From: Fusarium oxysporum f. sp. lycopersici 4287
Lineage: Eukaryota > Ascomycota > Sordariomycetes > Hypocreales > Nectriaceae
DNA length: 64,000 nt
NCBI RefSeq assembly: GCF_000149955.1
Contig: NC_030990.1
Coordinates: forward strand, 2,748,627-2,812,626
Direction: 5' to 3'
A model generated the notes under the pieces. That model did no database searches. It was given only the letters and a program-made list of their open reading frames with translations, and was not told the origin of the DNA. Below, piece by piece: positions 55,666 to 64,000 of the stretch. How positions within the stretch are numbered: position 1 is the first letter of the stretch; every line of letters starts with the position of its first letter. The translations under genes and the position numbers were made by a program.

Positions 55666-57825
55666 AAAGGCTCACCCTTTCTACCCTTGCAATTCAATCC
55701 AAGTTGGCGACTTATGACTCCTTTCTTAGTAGCGAAATATGGGGGAGTCAGCAGAAGCAAGCCCCCCTATCTTGCAAGATATAACATCAGGAGCTGTGAT
55801 ACGCTCGGCAACCTTCGAATAGTCACTAGAGTTGCCACTATGAGCCTGATGTAATTGGGCAATTGACAGTCGGTAGATGGCATGTTTGAACAGAAGCCAG
55901 AGCGCTTCCAGGGAAGCTTTGGGTCTTTCTTGGTTATCCTGGTATTTAGTATCTTGCCTCCAGGTTTACGGAATTGAAAATTGAAAAGGGTTTTGATGGT
56001 GAAAATAAAACCTACCAACCCAGAGACCGCTGGAACTGATGGTGTTGAAGACGACCACCTGGGAAGGCATGGGCTTAGTAAGAAGCATGGGTCTTTTTCC
56101 AATCAGAACCTTTGACGACAACCCGTTCATGGTTTGGTTGCTTTGGCAGTTAAATAATGAACGACACTCTGTCCAATGATTAAGTTTAGGCATGTTGCAT
56201 GAACGTGGCGCCTGAGAGACAGGGAAGAGTGAGCAAACGGAATAGTCAAGTGCGTACGGACAGAATGTGTTATTCATTAGAACTGAAACATCCATACTTG
56301 TTGTTCCGATTAGACTCTTACTCAGCAGCAGAATCACTCAATCAGGGTATGTGATACTTTCTTTTTGTCTTTGAAAACACTACTAAGATCTAGGTAGTGA
56401 CATGACCTTGCCAAAACGGAGGAAAGGAGAGGTTCTCTGTCCCTGAAATTTGTGTTCTACTATAGTTGTATACCTCGTCTCGTACTAGGAGCCGACTTTA
56501 TCGTGTCTGTCATGGCCAAGAAAGAAAAGAAAGAAAAGAAAGAAAAAAAGGAAAAGAAGAAAAATGCCCCATGAACTAAAATAGCAACTAAGATGGCTTT
56601 GATCACATGCGGTAAACGTGAGAGCAGACAGCCATCGTCGAATACGTGATGGAATGCAGGACTGGGCTAACTTGGCTGAATGAGTGCCCAGCTAGAAGTA
56701 AGGCGACTGAAAGTTTAAACAACAGGACAATGGTGATTGTATTATATTGAAAGTGCCAAACTTGTCTTCAGCCTATATCCAACCTTTAATAGCCCTGTCT
56801 CTTGCTCGATAGTGCCATATATATTTCCTTACATTTAGCCTTATGCAAGTAATCAGAGAGCAATAACGAATCTAACTTCTCACGTTTGCCTCATTCTGTC
56901 CGGGCTGCCAGTTATTTACTTTAGGTACCAATCAGCCAATGTACACATACACGCTTATACTGGATGTCTCTGCTAACAGAGCCGACGCCTTGCAATTCCG
57001 AAACACGATCTGAATCACTTTCCCCCTAACTTATTAATCAACAAATAACACTTGTGATGGAGATGGGGTGCACCTCCACTCCATCCATACTACCATGGTA
57101 GCTTTCCTCAACATGCCACCCCTAGCTTAGCCACTGTAGTTGATTCACGAACCCTCTACAGCTTAGCATCTCGTCTCCCTGAAGGCTTCCCGGGGGCCGT
57201 GTACTCCCCACTCGGCTTCCCGTCCGCCCTCCACCTTTCTATTACCTTAGTGATTGGACTAGTCTAAAGCTGTCCCTAACACTGCATCATCTCCCATCCT
57301 CTCCTCCTCCTTTTCACCGTTGTACCTAATTAATCTTTTGCTTGAATGCGCTTGCGCTTCTCTTTGTTTTCGCCTTCACTGTGAATTTCACTTTCCCTTT
57401 TATTTCGTCTCCTCTGCGTTCTTATTCTTGATTCCTATTCTCCTCCTTCTGCTTTTCTTGCCATATCTTTTAATCTGTGAGTTCCATTTGCTAACCCCCG
57501 TCGCCATCTGGCCTAGAGCTGGACTCTATGTCCAACTCTCCACTATCTGCCCGTTCTTCAGCTTCTCCGCCTTACCTCTTATATTATCTACACGCAGCAA
57601 AGCTAATCGAAGACTATGTAGCCTCTCCATCTTCTTGTTCTTCTCGCAGAACACTACTGTACAAGCTCGAAACACGGTTCCAGATACCGCTGCGCTTCGC
57701 ATCAGCTCCACATCAGCTTAGAGACCCCTGTTCCGCTATTGTGAGCCTCGACTTGCTCTGAGCAAACTGTCCATAGCTTCGACTCCTTTCCGTTCGAACC
57801 GCATTGAATAAAACAAGTCGACATC
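55666..57825. other. Gene-free stretch before the CCCH-Smr gene
   Basis: 2.16 kb. Minus-strand frames at 55767-56337 overlap each other and are unconvincing. A purine-rich AAAG/GAAA microsatellite lies at 56517-56564. From about 57290 to 57825 the plus strand is pyrimidine-rich and is likely the leader of the next gene. Confidence 0.45.
56517..56564 (+). repeat. Purine-rich AAAG-type microsatellite
   Basis: Irregular repeats of GAAAA and GAAA with no coding support; a simple-sequence tract. Confidence 0.85.
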
Positions 57826-60106
57826 ATGGTTTCCGACGAGCACTTCGAGATGTGCTTGGCAATTTTGCAGGATGCAACACTGGAAGACGAGGATAAGACA
57901 GATAGACTCGAGGAGCTCTTCCGCAAAGAAACGAGCCTCACCGGCACTTCCCTCGACAACGCAATACTAGATGCTCTCTGGCGGTTTCGTGACGGCGGCG
58001 GCACATCAGCGTCACCTCCTCCCATAAGACAGACGATCTTACGACGCCCTTCACCCGCCTCCTGGCGCGGTTCGCCAACTCCCATGTCGGGCTCTCCAAG
58101 ACTGGCCGTGAGCCCCCTTGCTCCTCCGGGCTTTGTTCCCTCCACCTTTGGCAGGACAATCTCCTCCACGGTTTCTCCCTTTTCTTCGCCTCGAGCATCG
58201 CCACGTCTGGCTCTTGCGACACCCGTCATTCCTCATAGTCCAAATTTGAATGCATACGAATTTGCTAGCGACCCGACCCCGGCCACAGAGATTCTAGGTG
58301 AATACCAGACGGAAAATGTTGAGTGGCTCGTCAGTGATGATGCCGCTAGCGTGACTTCATCTGTCGGTACTCCGAGTGCTCTCAACGCAGCAGCCCCCGA
58401 GTTCTCGTCCATGTCAGCACAGTCAGCTGATATGTCGCCATATGATATGTTGCGTTCCATCCTCGGGCAGACAAAATCGGACGATGAGATCGAAGCTGCT
58501 CTCGCGCAGAATGGTTATGATCTCAGCGCAACTATTGTCTCCTTTATGGAAAGCCAAGCAGGGGACAATCAGCCCGGTGGTGTTTCATTGGAAGAACCCA
58601 AAAACGTCTTGATTGGGAAATCCGTGGATCGCCCTACTACTCCTTTAGGTCAATCGAAGTCGGGCGTTATTTGCAAGTTCTATATGTCGACTGGTTCGTG
58701 CTTGCGTGCCGATTGCCGATTCAGCCATGATCTCAGCAACCACCTTTGCAAGTATGTTTTCGTGCGAGTCCCTCCGTGTTGTAAGCTAACATTTCTCTTG
58801 CAGATATTGGGTCATGGGGAATTGCTTGGCAGGAGAGACATGTATTTTCTCGCATGATCCTACCAAACTTATGAATAAGCTCGCCCTCGATGGGGCCAGT
58901 ACGCCACCATCAAAGCACGGCGGTTTACAGTTGGCGGATCTTAACTCTTTCCCTTCTCTAAGACCTGGAACCCCCGATCATCTAAGTGGTTTCGCTGGTA
59001 GCAACAGTATCCCTGCTGTGGGCATCACGCCACCACCAGGCTTGAAACATTTCCAGGGAACTTCCAGTCCCCGTGCTCGATCTCGCCCTAGCAGTCGACA
59101 TCAAACCAGAGAACCAGATATCTCCGCCCCTGCTCTAGATGACAACGATGCCTTCCCTTCACTGGGTTCTGCATCTATCAAGCAAGGCAAGAAGCATCAC
59201 GGCAAGCGAGGTGGCCATGGACATTCGCACAAAGAGAACAACGCGCCTAATTCTCTGGCTGATATCGTCAAGATGTCTCCCTCACCCACCCCTGTCCGTC
59301 CCGATCTCAAGAGAGGGCTGGGGCGCAATGGAAGCTCGACAGTTGCACGAAATGGGGAAAACAGCGCTGCAGCTCAGGCCATCCCCAGTCCTAAACATAT
59401 CCCGTGGCTGGAGACCGGTGAGCGTGCTAACAAGGCATATTTGAAGGCTCGACAAGAGGCTATTAAGCACGGCGGCCTTCGTAATAAGTTTCTTCAAAGG
59501 TGTGTTTTCTCGCAGTAAGAATTGGGGGTTTCCCGTGTACTGACTGGCTGTCACAGCGCTGCGCAAGCCTGGAATCGCAATGACGCTAGGGCGGCTAAAG
59601 CTCTCAGCCTGCGAGGACAAAGCGAGAACGATCTTATGCGCAAAGCTCATCGCGAGGCTGCAAAAGAACTGTACGAGGAACGTAACAGGGGCAACTCCAA
59701 TGGTTTGGAATTGTATGTTGATCTTCACGGCCTTCACCCTGAAGAAGCTGTCGAGTACCTCGAAAAGGTTTTGATGGAAAACGGCAGGGAGTCGCAACCC
59801 ATTTACGCCATCACCGGCTCTGGACACCACAGTAAGAACGGAAAGGATAAGGTTGGCAGGGCGATCCGGAACTTTCTCAACGAGTGGAGGTATGCGTACC
59901 GGGAGTTCTCTGTTCCTGGAGACCGCAATAATATGGGGGGTATCCTGGGAATCGATGCTCGTAGCTGGGACAAGTCTCTCGCTAAGGAGGGCGAATCAGA
60001 TGGTAAAGAAGAGGTGGACATTCTAAGCCAAGGCGTCGAGATTGGCGACGGCAAAGTCAGACTCCTGGTGCGTGATCCGCCCAAGGGGCCAAGCGGCCGT
60101 CGATGA
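57826..60106 (+). CDS. CUE-like, CCCH zinc finger and Smr domain protein
   Basis: Three exons (57826-58751, 58804-59499, 59557-60106) give 723 residues. A CUE/UBA-like helix bundle lies near 204-243 (YDMLRSILGQTKSDDEIEAA). Two CCCH fingers follow around 282-325, C-x8-C-x4-C-x3-H and C-x7-C-x5-C-x3-H, the second completed across intron 1. A Ser/Pro-rich linker leads to PSPKHIPWLETGERANKAYL and the Smr domain (LYVDLHGLHPEEAVEYLE, then ITGSGHHSKNGKDK). Smr domains bind or cut nucleic acid. CUE modules bind ubiquitin, and related CUE/Smr proteins act in ribosome-linked mRNA quality control. That role is inferred; the domain order is seen directly. Confidence 0.9.
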
Positions 60107-60662
60107 CAACGCGAGACGTAAATAGAAGAAAGCAGTAAAATCAGACTCCGTTCTATAAGCCAATGTCTTGAAAGTTGCATGTGATACCTGTCGATTTATT
60201 TACTAGGTACCTACCTTAGATTGACTTTGATATCCTTTGATATATACAAGCCCATGTACTTGACAGAACAGGATTAGCGCCATACTCAGCAGGGCCGTTC
60301 CGCTCCAGATTCGCTTAGACTAGCAACGTCATGTAACTTTGGTGCAGCCCCAATGAAACGACGACGACAATTCCAGCTCAACAACATCGCCATTAGATCT
60401 TCTTCGAGCGATATCGAATGCGACAATACGATTGCTGACTGGTGAATTCGGGGCCCTGATCTTCTATACCACCGGAAAGCCATCCTGACCCTAACCTCAA
60501 GGTCCTCAATCTCTCACTATAACCTCATTTCCATCCGCGCGTTCCGAATCTCACCTATATCGAAACCCAATACACAGACATGGCCACATAGCCCCCGTCA
60601 AAATTCAACTCCAACTCCAACTCCAACTCAGTCAATCGAAACTCCAGATCTATTCATTAAAG
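60107..60662. promoter_or_regulatory. Upstream region of the TVP38-like gene
   Basis: Includes a TAGGTACCTACC motif at about 60205-60217 and a CCAACT tandem at 60605-60628, ending 34 bases before the start codon and so likely in the 5' leader. No gene is supported. Confidence 0.5.
60605..60628 (+). repeat. CCAACT tandem in the TVP38-like leader
   Basis: Three perfect CCAACT copies preceded by one TCAACT. It matches the array upstream of PEX4 at 15689-15712. Confidence 0.9.
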
Positions 60663-61881
60663 ATGCCTGCGGATTACAACTCAACCGCCCAGGCTCTCGC
60701 CCTGTCTCCAGACCGCGGCTCATCTCCCTCGCCAAGCCGTCCTCCCTGGTCTGCCACGTCCTCGAGCCGCCGTTTATCGAACCCGCTCATGAATCGTCGT
60801 CGCGCGAGTAGTAGCTATGCTGGCGGTGGTAAGACGAGCTTCGTGCGCCGCATCTGGGGCTCGGTCAATCTGCTTGGTGAGCAGGTTCTGAAGGTGTATC
60901 TGCGCCTGTCACCTCTTCAGCGGGTTCTTGCCCTTGTAGGCGTTGTCGCAGCGGGTGTGCTTGGCATTTTGGCTATTATCTACTCGCATGTCTTCTTCAA
61001 ATGGCTTGAGCCAAAGGCCGAGCAGTGGCGCGCTCTTCCAGGAGGTTGGACTCTGGCCTTTCTGCTGGTCTTCATCACTTCGTTCCCTCCTATTGTTGGA
61101 TACTCGACCGCGAGCACAATCGCGGGTTTCGTGTATGGGTTTCCCTTAGGCTGGCCCATTGTTGCATCCGGATGTACGGCTGGCGCCCTTTGTGCGTTCC
61201 TCGCGAGCAGGACTGTTTTAAGCGGCTATGTTGATCGCATGGTTGGTCGGGATCATCGCTTTGTCGCTCTGGGTCAAGTGTTGCGCCAGGAGGGAATTTG
61301 GTATCTTACGGCTATCCGATTCTGTCCACTTCCATTCAGTTTGAGCAATGGTTTCCTCGCCACTATTCCTAGCATTACACCTCTGGCGTTTACCATTTCC
61401 ACAGCATTGTCAAGGTATGTTCACTAATGAATGGTATTTGCCCGGTCCTGATCGCTGATGCCAATATGATTTCAGCCCCAAACTGCTCGTCCACGTTTTC
61501 ATCGGCAGTCGTCTTGCTCTGCTAGCTGAGAAGGGCGATAAGATGTCCGCCGGTAGCAAAGCCATCAATTATTTAAGCATGATTTTGGGTGCTGCCGTCG
61601 GTCTTATTGTTGGCCTTATCATTTACCGTCGTACTATGGCTCGCGCCGAAGAGCTCGCGCGTCAAGAAGGCCTTGAACCTACAGGTCTATCAGCTGAGGA
61701 GGGCGAGGCTGGCTATGTAGACTCTGAAAACTCGATGCTCATGGATCCTGAAGATGCAGCCGTGCTAATGTCGGACGATGATATTTCACTGTGGGGAAGA
61801 GATGGTACAGAGGGCAGATATCACGATGATGATGAAGAGGATGAGGGAGACACCAATAAGAGGGGGAACCAAAGGGTATGA
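60663..61881 (+). CDS. TVP38: Golgi membrane protein of the TVP38/VTT (SNARE-associated) family
   Basis: Two exons (60663-61414, 61476-61881) encode 385 residues. After a basic, Ser-rich N terminus come hydrophobic segments at about 88-108 and 125-145. The VTT core ([19 protein letters not shown], then [14 protein letters not shown] and [14 protein letters not shown]) follows, with a final span near 300-320. The acidic tail is cytosolic. The family includes yeast Tvp38 in Tlg2-containing Golgi compartments and animal TMEM41B/VMP1-type scramblases. Of these, the size and motif spacing fit fungal Tvp38 best. The transport activity is inferred from the family. Confidence 0.88.
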
Positions 61882-62340
61882 AGTCACATTCTAACGGGAA
61901 GCTCGACTCAGGTTGGGAATAGTAATGACAAGATCATTCGATACTAAGGTGCGGATATTGGGACACGGCTCGGTTATATTGATTATACATTTTTAAATGG
62001 ACTAGAAGGCGTTTTGGACATCTCAATAATGGAGGATTCCTGGCCGTCAGTATTCGGGAGTCATTGGGATAATAGAGGGCGATCATGCGTTTGAATCAAC
62101 TGCTTTTTCAAAACCACCAGAGCCAATGTTGGATATCGCTACGCTACAATCAAAGCATGCAATCAATTGCAACCTGCGGCTGCTACGTCCGCTCGATCAG
62201 TATGTGTTGAAATAAAATTTACAAAGACTTCCGTAATAGCATCGCTTGCATCCCATAAAATCAAATTCGCCAACGCCGTCGCTTATGCATTCTCGTCCCA
62301 ATGCGAAAACTGAAAAGTGAAAACACCACCATTATGAGAA
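61882..62340. other. Convergent intergenic region
   Basis: 459 bases between two converging genes; A/T-rich, with no element I can support. Confidence 0.4.
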
Positions 62341-63750
62341 TTACTGGTTCCCTGTATATTGGTTCATAAATTGTATAGCCTGGTCCATTGGATACCCAAT
62401 GAAAACAGGCCCAGTGAAGATCATTTGAGGTCCGTTGTTTGTCCCTTTGGTCATATCAGGGTTGATGAAGGCAGGTTGAGGAGGTGCCGTATGTTGATGT
62501 TGGTATTGGTATTGATGTTGATGTTGATGTTGATGTGGAGGGGGTGGAGGGGGCCCGCCCTCCTTGTGAGGTGAAGATGAAACCGTGTGTTCTGGTACCT
62601 GAGGGGGGGTGTCATGTTTGAATGGTGAGGGCATCCCCATGGCAGCCAATTTTGTATGATCAAATGGACATTTGCCTGGCGTCTTCTTTATTGATTCTTG
62701 GGCACTGGCTGCAGCTTGAGCTGAAATCGGCATGCAGACAGGCGCTGGTGGTGGTGAGAGAGGTTGGTCGTCGCCTTGGCCCGAGAGGTCGTAGACTGGA
62801 ATAGAAATTCCCCAAGGCCGACTGGGCGATTCTCCAACGCGTACTTCCTTGAGGGGCCGATCGAAATGACTCTGCCGGTCTCCATCCTCCCGAGTCGGCA
62901 CCTGTGTGTTATCCGGGTCCGAGTTTACACTAACAGCCTGTGCCCAGTTCTCAACTCTTTCATTAGATGGCTGGGCCACATCATTTGGTCGATTCGGATC
63001 CTGTTCAGCCTCGGGTAGCATGGGTTGGTGAAGCTGACCCAGCCCTTCAATCATGCTCACTATATCGCCATATTTGGAATCTATCTTCTTGATTTGATCT
63101 TCGTCACGTTGGTACCGGCGGAGGCAAACTTCATGGCTTCGGGGGAGTTCATGTTTGTGTGTCTCAACATAGTGGGCGATCTCCTCAGCAGAGTGTTTGT
63201 CCATGTAACGAATGGGACACTTGACGGCTGATGAGCCGTTTGTGTTTGTGCGGGCTTGCTGAGAAGTAGATTCTTCGTACATGGCTGCGCAGATAGGGTC
63301 CGTCGAATGATGCGGAGTTGTGTCCTGTGCATCTTCGTCGCGGACCCCAGAGCCGCTAGCCGTGGCAGGCTTGGAGAACGGGCATTGAAGATGGCCCTTC
63401 TTTCCTTGGACCGTGAAGTCTTGTTCTAGCGCTGTCGACATGGAAGTGGCTACGTGGGAAGGTTGCGACTCGGTCTCTCTGCTGGAGCCAGTGCCAGTGG
63501 TTTTACTCGCTTCGCCCAGCGAGGCAAGCTGATTAGCTACTCGGCGTCCGTCACGGATGACGAGGGCAAGCTGGTGTTGGGAACCGGAGCTGTACGCGCG
63601 TGGAAGAGGGACAGGCAATGAATTATCAACAGGTGTATACGGAGGTATCTGGAGCTTAGCCAGGGTATCAGCTATTTCTGGCGCGGCTGGAGCATATTTG
63701 TCAGCCAGATACTGGAACTGTTTTTGGTTTCGAGTCAGCGACGAGTCCAT
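62341..63750 (-). CDS. Uncharacterised fungal protein with Cys-Pro (heme-responsive-like) motifs
   Basis: A single minus-strand exon encodes 469 residues with no signal peptide or membrane span. Three Cys-Pro sites are seen: QCPF at C123, KCPI at C178 and KCPFDH at C361. The last nearly matches the Hap1 heme-responsive consensus (K/R)CP(V/I)DH. The best candidate for a folded part is about 177-246 (KCPIRYMDKHSAEEIAHYVE, then HKHELPRSHEVCLRRYQ and YGDIVSMIEGLG), His-rich and probably helical. The rest is low-complexity: a Pro run, a His-Gln/Tyr-Gln repeat from a TGATGT-type microsatellite, and a hydrophobic C-terminal motif (GPVFIGYPMDQAIQFMNQY). No DNA-binding domain is visible. The start ATG at 63750 is the only reasonable one. 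Function is unknown; heme sensing is a hypothesis from the motifs. Confidence 0.78.
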   Translation of the reverse strand: MDSSLTRNQKQFQYLADKYAPAAPEIADTLAKLQIPPYTPVDNSLPVPLPRAYSSGSQHQLALVIRDGRRVANQLASLGEASKTTGTGSSRETESQPSHVATSMSTALEQDFTVQGKKGHLQCPFSKPATASGSGVRDEDAQDTTPHHSTDPICAAMYEESTSQQARTNTNGSSAVKCPIRYMDKHSAEEIAHYVETHKHELPRSHEVCLRRYQRDEDQIKKIDSKYGDIVSMIEGLGQLHQPMLPEAEQDPNRPNDVAQPSNERVENWAQAVSVNSDPDNTQVPTREDGDRQSHFDRPLKEVRVGESPSRPWGISIPVYDLSGQGDDQPLSPPPAPVCMPISAQAAASAQESIKKTPGKCPFDHTKLAAMGMPSPFKHDTPPQVPEHTVSSSPHKEGGPPPPPPHQHQHQHQYQYQHQHTAPPQPAFINPDMTKGTNNGPQMIFTGPVFIGYPMDQAIQFMNQYTGNQ

Positions 63751-64000
63751 TGCAGACGATGGAGGAAAAGATGTTGATAGGTCAGATATCAGAAAAATAG
63801 GTTATCAATCTCGGCAACAGGGTCATTCATCCTGATGCTCTTGATCTAGAGCTAATGATATTCATCATGCTGACTTGGTTGGGGGAAGAAGCCGACAGCT
63901 CCGGTATCGCCGAAACAATCCCAGGAGGTTGCGCAGCCCAGGATATGTAGACAGGTAGTGGAAAAAGCCGGGTTCTAGGCTTGGAACTACTGCATGGGGG
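63751..64000. promoter_or_regulatory. Upstream region of the Cys-Pro-motif gene, to window end
   Basis: 250 bases 5' of a minus-strand gene; it should hold part of its promoter and leader. No element is identified. Confidence 0.35.

Noticed and set aside
55767..56337. Minus-strand open frames downstream of the JmjC gene
   Set aside because: Two overlapping frames with Cys/Ser/Pro-rich random-looking translations; no family resemblance.
57320..57721. Hydrophobic small ORF before the CCCH-Smr gene
   Set aside because: The Leu/Phe/Ser bias simply reflects a pyrimidine-rich leader; no other support.

Overview
The window is nuclear DNA from a filamentous ascomycete. Genes are split by many short GT-AG introns, mostly 48 to 90 bases, with CTAAC/CTGAC branch points. 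The encoded proteins match ascomycete housekeeping families, and spacing is loose, with several gene-free stretches of 1 to 2.8 kb. Protein resemblance, base composition and recurring TACCTAGGTA-type intergenic motifs suggest a Sordariomycete, probably Hypocreales and perhaps Fusarium-like. The species is inference. I see no rRNA, convincing tRNA, CRISPR array, intact transposon, virus or secondary-metabolite cluster. One assembly gap of N lies at 35286-35710.

Layout: 1-2275 is the 3' part of a large unrecognised gene. 4892-10722 holds an Osh6/7-type oxysterol-binding protein, the small U2AF splicing subunit and an ELMO-family protein. 13498-18223 holds PRA1, an acidic/basic disordered protein with an unresolved start, the peroxisomal E2 PEX4 and the Golgi mannosyltransferase MNN9. 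19265-25677 holds an ALY/REF (Yra1) mRNA export factor, a low-complexity protein, a 6-phosphogluconate-dehydrogenase-like protein and a mitochondrial-type protein of unknown role. 26215-34126 holds valyl-tRNA synthetase with two in-frame starts, the spliceosomal helicase PRP28, mitoribosomal protein mL59/MRPL25 and DPH4. 34602-46029 holds 14-3-3 (N terminus lost in the gap), the F1-ATPase inhibitor, nucleoporin NSP1, a Laa2-like acidic protein and eIF2-gamma. 48597-63750 holds a four-span membrane protein, eIF4A, an F-box/JmjC protein, a CUE-CCCH-Smr protein, a TVP38-like Golgi protein and an uncharacterised protein with Cys-Pro motifs.

The genes do not form an operon-like system. Many serve mRNA processing, export and translation (U2AF, ALY, PRP28, NSP1, eIF4A, eIF2-gamma, ValRS, DPH4, MRPL25). 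Others serve secretory traffic and lipid transfer (OSH, PRA1, MNN9, TVP38, Laa2-like). Exon structures below were worked out by hand from splice signals, reading phase and family resemblance.

The most interesting candidate is the protein at 62341-63750. It carries a KCPFDH element very close to the heme-responsive motif of yeast Hap1, plus two further Cys-Pro sites, in an otherwise unrecognised fungal protein. Other notable points are the ValRS double start, the PRA1/downstream-ORF junction and the unusually long intron in the ALY gene.
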